A DNA stretch of 64,000 bases from Saliterribacillus persicus (GTDB lineage Bacteria > Bacillota > Bacilli > Bacillales > Amphibacillaceae), in assembly GCF_003337485.1 (NCBI RefSeq), contig NZ_QPJJ01000002.1:62001-126000 (forward strand), in the 5' to 3' direction. Below are positions 8,833 through 16,582 of the stretch, piece by piece. Under the pieces are notes generated by a model, which made no database searches, had not been told where the DNA came from, and saw only the letters and a program-made list of their open reading frames with translations. Position numbers and translations under genes: made by a program. Every line of letters begins with the position of its first letter. Position 1 is the first letter of the stretch.

Positions 8833-9063
8833 ATGGCTTTTTTACGTGAAGCGGTGGAGAGACAAAAAGTCTATTTAATCCAACAGTTGATTAACAAAGG
8901 TGTTGTCGATGGCACGGAAGAAGAACTTTACCAAAAATCAATCAGCGAAATTGTTCATGATTATGAAAGGTATTGTCTAGATATTGAAAAAAGTAGTAAT
9001 AATGTTTTACGATTCACTCGGGTAATGGAACCGCAAAAAACAGAGAAGCCTGGTCTACACTAG
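8833..9063 (+). CDS. Fur-regulated basic protein FbpA-like
   Basis: A 76-residue protein that resembles Bacillus FbpA in its first 45 residues: REAVERQKVYLIQQLINKGV followed by ELYQKSISEIVHDYERYC. In Bacillus subtilis the Fbp proteins act with the FsrA small RNA in the iron-sparing response. The ATG at 8833 is preferred to 8827 because AAGGAGG (8818-8824) sits eight bases before it. Unlike the roughly 60-residue FbpA it has a 30-residue polar tail. The tail end overlaps the terminator hairpin. No convincing Fur box was seen upstream. Confidence 0.7.
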   Translation: MAFLREAVERQKVYLIQQLINKGVVDGTEEELYQKSISEIVHDYERYCLDIEKSSNNVLRFTRVMEPQKTEKPGLH

Positions 9064-9077
9064 GCTTCTCTGTTTTT
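9040..9077 (+). terminator. Terminator shared by fbpA-like gene and tnrA
   Basis: Twelve-bp arms ACAGAGAAGCCT (9040-9051) and AGGCTTCTCTGT (9062-9073) followed by five T; six A on the other side let it also serve the converging tnrA. The hairpin overlaps the stop codon of the fbpA-like gene. Confidence 0.85.
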
Positions 9078-9092
9078 CTTTTACATATAAAA

Positions 9093-9416
9093 TTATTCCT
9101 TTTGAATTCCGAATCGCGCATTAATTTCACCACGTAGAAGATCTCTACGCATGCGCTTTTCTTTCTTCCGTTCTGCTCTTAGCATATCCTGTCTTATTTC
9201 ATAGGTCTGTACGCCCTCTTCTCGCTTGTTTGCAATATCTATTAGTTGTTCCACATCTGCAAAGGAATATTTTCGATTCCCTTTTGGTGCGCGTTCTGGA
9301 AAGATTAACTTTCGCTCTTCATAATAACGAATTTGTCTCTCCGAAAGTCCCGTTAATTCACTTACTACACCAATTGTGATTACTTTTCGTTGTTTGTAGG
9401 AAGGAATATCCGCCAT
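9093..9416 (-). CDS. tnrA: Nitrogen regulator TnrA (MerR/GlnR family)
   Basis: A 107-residue DNA-binding regulator. The MerR-type helix-turn-helix and wing read IGVVSELTGLSERQIRYYEE and KYSFADVEQLIDIANKREEG, which match TnrA more closely than GlnR. The C-terminal GEINARF matches the region by which TnrA is captured by feedback-inhibited glutamine synthetase. TnrA activates nitrogen-scavenging genes and represses glutamate synthesis under nitrogen limitation. The ATG at 9416 gives the family's usual length; a GTG at 9467 would add 17 residues but has no ribosome site. A perfect TnrA box lies upstream, implying self-activation. Confidence 0.92.
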   Translation of the reverse strand: MADIPSYKQRKVITIGVVSELTGLSERQIRYYEERKLIFPERAPKGNRKYSFADVEQLIDIANKREEGVQTYEIRQDMLRAERKKEKRMRRDLLRGEINARFGIQKE

Positions 9417-9500
9417 TTTCTTCACCGCCCGATTTTTTAACGCATAACTTTTCTTAAAAAATAGCACCTTAATATTGTCAGAATTCTTTACCTACTCACT

Positions 9501-9551
9501 ATTATACAGAAATTTAGATGAAAGCGAAAAAGGATGTAAGATAATCTTACA
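9501..9551 (-). promoter_or_regulatory. tnrA promoter with perfect TnrA box
   Basis: A 17-bp site TGTAAGATAATCTTACA at 9535-9551 matches the known TnrA/GlnR consensus TGTNANAWWWTMTNACA at every position. A TATAAT -10 for tnrA lies at 9501-9506 on the minus strand with a poor -35 (TTTCGC). The inferred start point near 9494 puts the box centre about 49 bases upstream, the spacing known for TnrA-activated promoters. Confidence 0.88.
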
Positions 9552-9632
9552 AACTTTTTAACAGGATGAATATAGGGTATAAGTAGGCAAGTACATTTGT
9601 ATTTGCTATAGTGGAAAAAAGGAGGTAGTTCG

Positions 9633-9923
9633 ATGGAAATGACAATTACGCAACCAGCTGCAAAATGGTATATGAACGAACTTTCCTTGAAAAAAGGTGA
9701 TGCTGTAAGGTTTTATGTAAGATACGGTGGTCACGGTGGTGTTCAAAGTGGCTTTTCATTGGCATTATCTGTAGACACGCCAGATAAACCAGCAATGCAA
9801 GTAAAGGAAATGGGTATTACTTTTTTTGTAGAAGAAACAGATCTATGGTATTTTGATAACCAAAACTTTCATATTAAATTTTCCAGAAAAAATGAAGAGG
9901 TTGAATTTATCATTGCCAACTAA
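9633..9923 (+). CDS. yneR: HesB/IscA-like fold protein YneR
   Basis: A 96-residue protein of the HesB/YadR/YfhF family. It follows Bacillus YneR along its length, with AAKWYMNELSLKKGD, VRFYVRYGGHGGVQSGFSL and ETDLWYFDN. The cysteines that A-type iron-sulfur carriers use are absent, as in YneR, so a classical cluster-carrier role is unlikely. AAGGAGG precedes the ATG. It diverges from tnrA, so the TnrA box in between could affect it too, but this is untested. Confidence 0.85.
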   Translation: MEMTITQPAAKWYMNELSLKKGDAVRFYVRYGGHGGVQSGFSLALSVDTPDKPAMQVKEMGITFFVEETDLWYFDNQNFHIKFSRKNEEVEFIIAN

Positions 9924-9926
9924 ATG

Positions 9927-9972
9927 AAAACACCGATAGAAGGCTACAAATTACCTTTTATCGGTGTTTTTT
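9927..9972 (+). terminator. Bidirectional terminator between yneR and the GH43 gene
   Basis: Arms AAAACACCGATA (9927-9938) and TATCGGTGTTTT (9959-9970) with a 20-base loop, A-rich on the left and a T run on the right, so it can serve both converging genes. Confidence 0.8.
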
Positions 9973-9981
9973 GATGCTAAA

Positions 9982-11151
9982 TTATTTAACTGTCACAATT
10001 GCTTTTGCCTTATGATTCGTGAAATCTAATTGATAACCTGGCTTCCCAAAATACGGCATGCCATCATTTGTCCAGAATAGACGTTGAATTCTTGCATGGC
10101 GATTATGATCATATAAAGGATTTTCGGTTTCAAAGCCTTTATAAGGACGTGCGTGATATACTAACAAGTCATACCCTTCTTCGTCCTCGCTAAAGCTGTT
10201 ATGACCTGGGCCATATTCGCCTGTTTCATCACTGGACACGAATACTGGTTGCTCTTCTTTTATCCACACGTCAGGATCTAATAAGTCCGCGTTAATATCC
10301 GCATGCAACAGACCAACCGCATATCGCTCATCCGTAGCACTACCGGAGAACGCTATAAAAATTTTATCTCCCTGTGTAATCATAGCCGGGCCTTCGTTGA
10401 CATCAAACCCTTGAATTTCCCACTTATATTCAGGTGTGGATAAAAAGATTTGCTTCTTAATTGTCCAAGGATTTTCCATTTCTGCAATATATAGATTTGA
10501 AATAGTATCATTCTCCACTTTTTGCGCCCAAACGAGATAACGTTTTCCATTATGCTCAAACGTTGTAGCATCTAGTGAAAAGCTTTGAAATTCAGTATTA
10601 ACTTGACCTTTTTCTACCCATTCACCTTCAAGAGGATTTTCTGCATCACATTCTAAGACATATGGTCTAATTGCCCAGACGTCATCTTTGTCACCAGCAG
10701 CAACATGCACATACCATTTACCATCAATATGATGGAGTTCTGGTGCCCAAATATGCTCTGACATGATTCCAGATTCATGCTTTTCCCAAATTACTTTTTC
10801 TTCAGCCTGTGGTAATTCATCAATTGTTTTAGCACGACGAAGCACTACACGATCATATAAAGGATAAGACCCAGTAAAATAATAATACCCATCAGTATGT
10901 TTGTATAGATATGGATCGGCACGTTTTTCGATAAAGGGACGCGGATAATTTTTATGCTTTACGTTACCCTCAACTTCTATCGTTCCAGCTTCTTGTAGCT
11001 TCGCTTGATCAATATCATCCCATTCCACCGTGAATTCAGCAGTAATGTTATCCTCCAAATCAACATTTACACGTTTAGGTAAAGATGGTTTTTGATTTAC
11101 TTCTGTTGCGATTTCAACTTCATGTACTCGCTTTATTTCCACTTTAGACAT
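9982..11151 (-). CDS. Cytosolic GH43 glycosidase with N-terminal Ig-like module
   Basis: A 389-residue enzyme without a signal peptide. Residues 8-64 look like a bacterial Ig-like type 4 module (PSLPKRVNV and FTVEWDDID...GTIEVEGNV). The GH43 five-bladed catalytic domain follows: the base is D79 in KRADPY, IWAPELHHIDGKWYVH is typical, and the acid Glu is in DVNEGPAMI. GH43 enzymes remove arabinose or xylose residues from arabinan or xylan fragments. An AraR-like operator in its promoter points to arabinose-containing oligosaccharides. The Ig-like module usually sits in secreted enzymes, so its place at the N-terminus of a cytosolic one is odd. Confidence 0.85.
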   Translation of the reverse strand: MSKVEIKRVHEVEIATEVNQKPSLPKRVNVDLEDNITAEFTVEWDDIDQAKLQEAGTIEVEGNVKHKNYPRPFIEKRADPYLYKHTDGYYYFTGSYPLYDRVVLRRAKTIDELPQAEEKVIWEKHESGIMSEHIWAPELHHIDGKWYVHVAAGDKDDVWAIRPYVLECDAENPLEGEWVEKGQVNTEFQSFSLDATTFEHNGKRYLVWAQKVENDTISNLYIAEMENPWTIKKQIFLSTPEYKWEIQGFDVNEGPAMITQGDKIFIAFSGSATDERYAVGLLHADINADLLDPDVWIKEEQPVFVSSDETGEYGPGHNSFSEDEEGYDLLVYHARPYKGFETENPLYDHNRHARIQRLFWTNDGMPYFGKPGYQLDFTNHKAKAIVTVK

Positions 11152-11180
11152 CCTCTCTACTATCTTCTAGCTTTAATTAT

Positions 11181-11209
11181 AGTATAATTATATTTGTACT
11201 TACAAGCAA
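11181..11209 (-). promoter_or_regulatory. GH43 promoter with AraR-like operator
   Basis: Minus-strand promoter TTGCTT, 17 bases, TATACT. Most of the spacer is ATTTGTACTTACAAG (plus strand, 11192-11206), which differs at two positions from the known AraR operator ATTTGTACGTACAAAT. Repression by an AraR-type GntR protein and relief by arabinose is inferred. Confidence 0.6.
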
Positions 11210-11212
11210 TGT

Positions 11213-11340
11213 TTTATAGCTAGAAATAACTAAACTCATACTAATAAGTTTTCTTTGTCCATAAAATGTTTACAATTTTTCTTCATAGACAATGTGCTTT
11301 CTAACTAGTTTATCCTATTGAAAGCCACTTTATAGCTAGA
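11213..11340. repeat. Two copies of TTTATAGCTAGA
   Basis: The 12-mer TTTATAGCTAGA occurs at 11213-11224 and again at 11329-11340 in the gap between alaT and the GH43 gene. Part of it (TAGCTA) is palindromic. Its role is unknown; a pair of operator sites is one option. Confidence 0.5.
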
Positions 11341-11372
11341 TATTTTGATACAATACAAGCTTAAACATAGAA

Positions 11373-11401
11373 AAAAGCCGAGAGTAAGTTACTCTGGCTT
11401 T
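11373..11401 (-). terminator. alaT terminator
   Basis: Stem of about 13 bp with one bulge (AAAGCC.AGAGTAA against TTACTCT.GGCTTT) overlapping the alaT stop codon, with a T run on the minus strand. Confidence 0.75.
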
Positions 11402-12566
11402 AATCAGTATATTTTTCAACAAATTTTCGTAATCGTTTCATTGATTCATCCAATTGTTTCATCGAAGTAGCATACGAACATCTTATATGCCCTTCTCCGC
11501 TTTCTCCAAATACATGGCCTGGAACAACAGCTACTCTTTGTTCCTCCAATAAGCGCTCTGCAAATTCTTCTGAATTCATCCCTGTTTCCTTTATAGAAGG
11601 GAACACATAAAATGCTCCACCAGGAAGGTGACAGGAAAGACCCATATCATTAAGGGCATCTACGACAAAATTACGACGTTGACGATAACTTACCTTCATT
11701 TCTAGCACACTTTCATTTCCATTTCGAAGTGCTTCTAGTGCACCATGTTGAGCCATTGTCGGCGCACACATCATGGTATACTGATGAATTTTAGTCATCG
11801 CTTGAATAATTTCTTTTGGTCCGGTTACATAACCTAATCTCCAGCCAGTCATCGCAAATGCTTTTGAAAATCCAGAGACTAAGATGGTACGATCGATCAT
11901 ATCTTCAACAGCTGCAATACTTGTAGCTCTTTCGTCATAAGCAAGCTCTGCGTAAATTTCATCTGAAATAACCAGTAAGTCATGTTTTTTCACAACTTCA
12001 GCAATAGCTGTTAACTCTTCTTTATTTAGAACTGTACCTGTTGGATTATTGGGACTACATATAATAATAGCCTTTGTCTTTTCTGTTATTGCCGCCTCTA
12101 CTTCACTCGGTAAAATTTTAAATTCATTTTCAGGTTTTGCTTGAACCGTTACCGCTTTTCCACCAGCAAGATTTACTGTTGGTGCATAAGAAACAAAGCA
12201 CGGTTCTACTACAATAACCTCGTCTAATGGATCTAAAACTGCCCGAAGTGCTAAATCAATTGCTTGGCTCGCGCCTACTGTAACAAGCACTTGGGTTTCC
12301 GGATGGTATGTCACATGGAACTTATCATTAAGATAAATACTAATTTCCTCACGAAGTTCTAGTAATCCTGCGTTAGCCGTATAAGCAGTATAGCCTTGCT
12401 CTAAAGAATGATAGCTCGCTTCAATCACATTCCACGGTGTCACAAAATCCGGTTCTCCTACACCTAAAGAAATAACATTATCCATTTTGGAAGCTAAATC
12501 AAAAAATTTACGAATACCCGATGGTTTTAGTGTTTGCACGTTGGAAGAAATATAGGACGAACTCAT
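11400..12566 (-). CDS. alaT: PLP-dependent alanine transaminase AlaT
   Basis: A 388-residue class I/II aminotransferase. Visible family marks are SLGVGEPDF at the substrate arm, CSPNNPTGT, SDEIYAELAY (cofactor Asp) and SGFSKAFAMTGWRLGY with the PLP-binding Lys, and RCSYA near the C-terminus with the carboxylate-binding Arg. Its ATG overlaps the stop of an Lrp-type regulator gene by four bases, the same pairing as alaR-alaT (yugG-yugH) in Bacillus subtilis, where AlaT interconverts pyruvate and alanine. The order and overlap make the assignment strong. Confidence 0.85.
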   Translation of the reverse strand: MSSSYISSNVQTLKPSGIRKFFDLASKMDNVISLGVGEPDFVTPWNVIEASYHSLEQGYTAYTANAGLLELREEISIYLNDKFHVTYHPETQVLVTVGASQAIDLALRAVLDPLDEVIVVEPCFVSYAPTVNLAGGKAVTVQAKPENEFKILPSEVEAAITEKTKAIIICSPNNPTGTVLNKEELTAIAEVVKKHDLLVISDEIYAELAYDERATSIAAVEDMIDRTILVSGFSKAFAMTGWRLGYVTGPKEIIQAMTKIHQYTMMCAPTMAQHGALEALRNGNESVLEMKVSYRQRRNFVVDALNDMGLSCHLPGGAFYVFPSIKETGMNSEEFAERLLEEQRVAVVPGHVFGESGEGHIRCSYATSMKQLDESMKRLRKFVEKYTD

Positions 12567-13069
12567 GGCGAAACCATAATCCTTTTATCTTTATCATCGT
12601 CATCACTAAAAATAATACCATCATGTTTATATTTCTTTAACACAAAGTGGGTAGTCGTTGAAATAACAGTATCTAGGGTTGATAATTTTTCGGAAACGAA
12701 GCGACTTACGTCCATCATCGTTTTCCCCTCCACTGAAACGCTTAAATCATATGCTCCCGACATAAGATAGACAGCTTTTACTTCCGGAAAACGGTAGACA
12801 CGTGATGCGATATTATCAAAGCCGACACTACGCATCGGTGTAACTTTTACATCGATCATTGCTGTTACACCTTCGTACTCATACACATTTGACCAGTTTA
12901 CAAGTGTAGAGTAACCCATAATTTTATTTTCTTTTTCTAATTTTGCGATCATCTCTTCCACCTGTTCGGTAGTAAGCTCGATCATTTTCGCAATTGTTTC
13001 TGATTCTAATCTGCCATTCTTTTCTAACAATTTTAATAATTCAATCTCTTTTTCTTCCAATTCCTTCAC
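12563..13069 (-). CDS. alaR: Lrp/AsnC-type regulator AlaR
   Basis: About 168 residues: an N-terminal winged helix (residues 5-55; GRLESETIAKMIELTTEQVE) and a C-terminal RAM ligand-binding domain (AMIDVKVTP, YLMSGAYDLSVSVEG). It is translationally coupled to alaT, so it probably activates that operon in response to alanine, as known for AlaR. A GTG at 13069 is given; a TTG at 13060 with GAAGGTG at better spacing may be the true start and would remove three residues. Confidence 0.85.
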   Translation of the reverse strand: MKELEEKEIELLKLLEKNGRLESETIAKMIELTTEQVEEMIAKLEKENKIMGYSTLVNWSNVYEYEGVTAMIDVKVTPMRSVGFDNIASRVYRFPEVKAVYLMSGAYDLSVSVEGKTMMDVSRFVSEKLSTLDTVISTTTHFVLKKYKHDGIIFSDDDDKDKRIMVSP

Positions 13070-13191
13070 CTTCTCTAATACGTCAGTATATTATATTTGA
13101 AAGACAATTATACTTTATCTTACTACAAACCATATCAAATATAAACCTCAGAACTATTATTTTTCGCATGTCTTAAAGGGAGGCAAGTCCT

Positions 13192-13992
13192 ATGAACATC
13201 ATAGATACAGAGATTAGCATAAAAAAATACCTCGATTCAATTGAAAGTGATCCCTTAATATCCCAACGATTATCGATCATAGAACCAATTGTTCCTTATT
13301 TCCCTAATGCTAGCGCAAAGGACATTCAAATTCTTTTACAAGGCTATGGACTATTCCTTCCTGAAAAAGACGATTCCTTTAAGCTTCTACAGTGGGTAAA
13401 AATGATGGAAAACATTGATTTTTTTACTCTGTTTTCTAATTTTAAAAAAGAATGGAACGGCCCTGATATTCCTATTTTCATCCTGCCATCTCATGAGAAA
13501 AATAACATCTTACAACGGGATTTCTACGGTTACAGTGGTCTGTCTTTTCACGATAAATGCTTCTTATTTATACCGATGAAATATGAGCACAAACGAATGA
13601 AAGCACTCTTCACCCACGAATACCATCATATCTGTCGCCTTCATTTACTGCATCCGTTAGAAACGAGCCTTTCATTGTTGGACAGTATCATATTAGAAGG
13701 GACGGCAGAATACACGGTGAGAGAGCTTTGTGGGGATAGTTATGGTAATAAAAATATTCAAATGTTAGAAGATGAAATGCTCTTTTATCTTTACCATAAA
13801 TGGATCCAGCCTTATCAAAACCATGCATCAACAGAGCTTATAGCCCATCAGCTGATGTATGGAGGGAAACAAGTCCCCTTACTATTAGGATATAAAATTG
13901 GTTATTCTATTGTGTGCAAATATAGACCAACTACAATAGAGAAACTCATTGCAACTCCTACGCAAGAATTTTTCCGGAATCTCTCTTCATAA
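13192..13992 (+). CDS. DUF2268 putative Zn-dependent protease (YjaZ-like)
   Basis: A 266-residue protein of the DUF2268 family, to which Bacillus YjaZ belongs. A gluzincin-type motif HEYHH (H142-E143-xx-H146) is visible in LFTHEYHHICRLHLL, and EGTAEY about 25 residues on can supply the third ligand. No signal peptide or membrane segment, so a cytosolic metallopeptidase is inferred. AAGGGAGG precedes the ATG. Substrate unknown. Confidence 0.82.
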   Translation: MNIIDTEISIKKYLDSIESDPLISQRLSIIEPIVPYFPNASAKDIQILLQGYGLFLPEKDDSFKLLQWVKMMENIDFFTLFSNFKKEWNGPDIPIFILPSHEKNNILQRDFYGYSGLSFHDKCFLFIPMKYEHKRMKALFTHEYHHICRLHLLHPLETSLSLLDSIILEGTAEYTVRELCGDSYGNKNIQMLEDEMLFYLYHKWIQPYQNHASTELIAHQLMYGGKQVPLLLGYKIGYSIVCKYRPTTIEKLIATPTQEFFRNLSS

Positions 13993-14067
13993 ACGGACAA
14001 ACATCCAACCACATGCTCTTCTATAGACATACACTATTATCAGTCTAGAATAGAAGGGAGTTTCGTT

Positions 14068-14319
14068 ATGTCTTCACATTATGATTTGTGCTGTCAAAAT
14101 ATCGGAAAACCAGCAAAAATAATTACCTCTAACGGGGAAGTTCACCGCGGATATATTAGACACGTTGATCGCTCTCACGTCTTCATTGATCCAATTAACA
14201 CTGGCTTTGGTGGATTTGGGATGGGATTCTGGGGATTCCCCGGATACGGAAGCGGTCTAGGTATCGGAATAGCACTTGGTGCCATTGCTACCATCGCTTT
14301 TCTACCGTTTTTCTTTTAG
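14068..14319 (+). CDS. 83-residue LSm-like protein with Gly-rich hydrophobic tail
   Basis: Residues 8-45 (NIGKPAKIITSNGEVHRGYI and DRSHVFIDPI) fit a five-strand Sm-like fold. The rest is rich in Gly, Phe and Trp and ends in a hydrophobic stretch (IGIALGAIATIAFLPFFF), so the protein may be membrane-attached or coat-associated. Small proteins of this design are common in spore-forming Bacillaceae. AGAAGGGAG precedes the ATG. Function unknown. Confidence 0.7.
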   Translation: MSSHYDLCCQNIGKPAKIITSNGEVHRGYIRHVDRSHVFIDPINTGFGGFGMGFWGFPGYGSGLGIGIALGAIATIAFLPFFF

Positions 14320-14353
14320 AGTGAAAAAATAATATTTTCTTAAAGTAAAATAA

Positions 14354-14391
14354 AGAAGATCCCTTAGCGAACAGGGATCTTCTGTTATTTT
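14354..14391 (+). terminator. Terminator between LSm-like and DUF1836 genes
   Basis: Perfect 11-bp arms AGAAGATCCCT (14354-14364) and AGGGATCTTCT (14373-14383) followed by GTTATTTTTTTT. It reaches the stop codon of the converging gene. Confidence 0.8.
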
Positions 14392-14966
14392 TTTTCATGC
14401 TTTTCTTCTAATTCATCCACTAATTTCTCTGCCATTTTTCGGTAGCTATTACTCATATGTGCAAAGGAAGCGATCAACAAAAATTGTTCTAAATAGTCAC
14501 TGTTAAGGTCACTATTATCCTTCTTTTTGTCTTGTACATCCTGAACTAGAATGTCTACCTCATTCATTAATCTTTCATGACTCTTATGAACAACAGACAA
14601 ATAATCCTCATATACCGAAGAAAGTTTTTCTGGTTCCGCTTCTGTTTGTGTATTTAGTGGATCTAACACATCTTTTACATCATTAATGGACAAAGTGCCT
14701 TTAAGTTGGTAAATCATATTAATTAACATTACATGCTCTTTGGAATATTTCTTATTTTTAATCGGAAACAATAATTTTCCTTTTGCATAATTATTTATCA
14801 TTGTTTTGGTTAAAATTTTATCATCAGGCTTTCGTTTGCCCTCTCCATATGCGCGTTCAAATAATTGTGTCACTTGATCCATATAAAGGTCAATGGTAGG
14901 GATTTCTTCTATATTAAGTTGTTGATCTAACTCCAACGATTTTAACATCTCTGCTAGCTTGTCCAT
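14385..14966 (-). CDS. DUF1836 domain protein
   Basis: A 193-residue cytosolic protein. The conserved DUF1836 block covers about residues 25-110, including DKILTKTMINNYAKGKLLFP, which reads like a MerR-style helix-turn-helix, so DNA binding is likely. The C-terminal part is helical and acidic. It is divergent from hemolysin III across a gap with a perfect 18-bp inverted repeat, a natural operator candidate for this protein. Function otherwise unknown. Confidence 0.78.
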   Translation of the reverse strand: MDKLAEMLKSLELDQQLNIEEIPTIDLYMDQVTQLFERAYGEGKRKPDDKILTKTMINNYAKGKLLFPIKNKKYSKEHVMLINMIYQLKGTLSINDVKDVLDPLNTQTEAEPEKLSSVYEDYLSVVHKSHERLMNEVDILVQDVQDKKKDNSDLNSDYLEQFLLIASFAHMSNSYRKMAEKLVDELEEKHEKK

Positions 14967-15026
14967 CTCTAATTACCCCATTTCCATTTTCCTATAGTAT
15001 AGCTAAAATAACAGATTAAGTAAACA

Positions 15027-15079
15027 TTGACTACATAACAATGTAGTAGTATTATAATACATAGTATTAAAAACTACAT
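15027..15079 (+). promoter_or_regulatory. Operator-like ACTACAT repeats before hemolysin III
   Basis: A perfect inverted repeat ACTACAT-AACA-ATGTAGT (15030-15047), a further direct ACTACAT (15073-15079) and a 12-bp palindrome GTATTATAATAC (15049-15060) crowd the promoter. TTGACT (15027-15032) and TATAAT (15053-15058) are present but 20 bases apart. The layout suggests tight control, perhaps by the DUF1836 protein. Confidence 0.6.
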
Positions 15080-15098
15080 AAAGAGGTGGAAACATTTA

Positions 15099-15746
15099 AT
15101 GCAACATTTCATTCGCGAACCAATAAACGCATTAACCCACATGGCCGGTGCTGTTTTTTCTATTATTGCCTTAATTGCCATGATCATTAAAACAACACAC
15201 AATACCGCTTCAACAATAGATATTACAGCTGTGATCATTTTTGGATTGAGCATGCTTTTACTTTACAGCGCTTCTACTACTTATCACTGGGTTATTTCAA
15301 AAAGTAACGTCATTGCATGGTTACGAAAGTTAGACCATTCGATGATTTATATTCTGATTGCAGGAACATATACACCATTTTGTTTGATTACATTGAACGG
15401 AACGACTGGCTGGATTTTGTTTTTTATCATTACAGCTATGGCTATCAGCGGGGTTATTTTTAAAATGGTGTGGTTTCATTCTCCGAGGTGGTTATCAACT
15501 GGGATTTACATTGGAATGGGATGGTTAATTGTATTTTTTTCTTTTCCGCTTAGCAATCTAATGGATACGACAGGATTTGTTTTGTTAATCGCAGGGGGGC
15601 TTCTATACACAATCGGCGGTGTTATATATGGAGCAAAACCAGCATTTTTACAATCCAGATGGTTAGGATTTCATGAGATCTTTCATATATTCATTTTATT
15701 AGGTAGTCTCGCACACTTCTTGAGTGTATATTTGTATGTTATTTGA
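15099..15746 (+). CDS. Hemolysin III / PAQR family membrane protein
   Basis: A 215-residue protein with seven membrane segments. The N-terminus reads REPINALTHMAGAVFS and the three histidines typical of the PAQR metal site are seen in STTYHWV and near the end in GFHEIFHIFILLGSLAHF. Despite the name, the family (YplQ/YqfA) probably has a hydrolase-like role on membrane lipids rather than lysis. GAGGTGG precedes the ATG. Confidence 0.92.
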   Translation: MQHFIREPINALTHMAGAVFSIIALIAMIIKTTHNTASTIDITAVIIFGLSMLLLYSASTTYHWVISKSNVIAWLRKLDHSMIYILIAGTYTPFCLITLNGTTGWILFFIITAMAISGVIFKMVWFHSPRWLSTGIYIGMGWLIVFFSFPLSNLMDTTGFVLLIAGGLLYTIGGVIYGAKPAFLQSRWLGFHEIFHIFILLGSLAHFLSVYLYVI

Positions 15747-15768
15747 TTATCGATCGTAAAAATTCATT

Positions 15769-15798
15769 TAACGCTGCAGGTAACATTTTGCAGCGTTA
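15769..15798 (+). terminator. Hemolysin III terminator
   Basis: Arms AACGCTGCA (15770-15778) and TGCAGCGTT (15789-15797) with a ten-base loop, followed by ATTTTC. Confidence 0.65.
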
Positions 15799-15813
15799 TT
15801 TTCACTCAAAAAT

Positions 15814-15838
15814 AACCCAGTTTGGAAAGAACTGGGTT
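15814..15838 (-). terminator. Terminator of the L7/L12-like gene
   Basis: Arms AACCCAGTT (15814-15822) and AACTGGGTT (15830-15838); the minus strand continues with ATTTTT. Confidence 0.65.
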
Positions 15839-15889
15839 GTTTTGGTGATATTTTTCTAAAATTAAAGTCACTATGTTAATTTAAATAAG

Positions 15890-16180
15890 TTACGTATTAT
15901 CTATCTCAATTTTTAGCTTATCAATATATTGTTTTCCTTCTAACAAAGACAGACCTAAAGTTTCTCTTGCTTTTTTGACAGCTTTTATATCTTCACCTTC
16001 CTTTATTAGTTTACGTAATTCATTATTAATTGGATGCTCAGGTATTTTTAGATGATCTGCCACTTGATCTAACGTGTGCTGCATCAATTTTATTCGGCCC
16101 TCTAATTTATCCACCTTAATCATTAAAGAATAAACTACAAATGCTACGAGTAAAGCAATACTTATAAATATGTATTCCAT
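15890..16180 (-). CDS. Membrane-anchored protein with L7/L12 C-terminal-like domain
   Basis: A 96-residue protein. Residues 1-20 (MEYIFISIALLVAFVVYSLM) are a membrane anchor, then a coiled-coil-like stretch, then residues 55-90 (NNELRKLIKEGEDIKAVKKA and LGLSLLEGKQYIDKL) that look like the C-terminal domain of ribosomal protein L7/L12. The ATG at 16180 has GAGGAGG upstream; the open frame continues further up without a ribosome site. Role unknown. It is the first of the minus-strand run that reaches 30 kb. Confidence 0.72.
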   Translation of the reverse strand: MEYIFISIALLVAFVVYSLMIKVDKLEGRIKLMQHTLDQVADHLKIPEHPINNELRKLIKEGEDIKAVKKARETLGLSLLEGKQYIDKLKIEIDNT

Positions 16181-16253
16181 TAATTCATTCCTCCTCTGTT
16201 TCTGTACGAAAACATCAAGAATATGTACAGTTGAAAATTCCCTAGTAAATATA

Positions 16254-16424
16254 TTATTCTTTTGGTTTCGGCAAGAAATATGAGCTAGCACCCATTAACA
16301 ATCCACCCGATACTCCAAGTAATGTTCCGATTATAACCCAATGAGTCAATAATAAACTGGATAAGTATATTCCAAGCATCAATAATAGCAAACCAGCAAA
16401 AAATAAGATTCTTGTTTTTTTCAT
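16254..16424 (-). CDS. 56-residue two-helix membrane protein
   Basis: A 56-codon frame with AAAGGATGAG upstream of the ATG. Two membrane segments (residues 5-25 and 28-50) with a Gly-rich second helix and a charged tail (PKPKE). It lies between two other tiny membrane protein genes. Function unknown. Confidence 0.6.
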   Translation of the reverse strand: MKKTRILFFAGLLLLMLGIYLSSLLLTHWVIIGTLLGVSGGLLMGASSYFLPKPKE

Positions 16425-16582
16425 TTAGCTCATCCTTTATAAATCATTTTAATAGGCAATTAAAAGAATATACGATAACTCTTCATTCAAGGAAAAGTAC
16501 CCTGTAAGCTTAAAAAGCTAGATTCTTAAGTTGTTAAATCTCCTACTTTATTAACTTATTTTTATTATGTTGAATCATAAGA

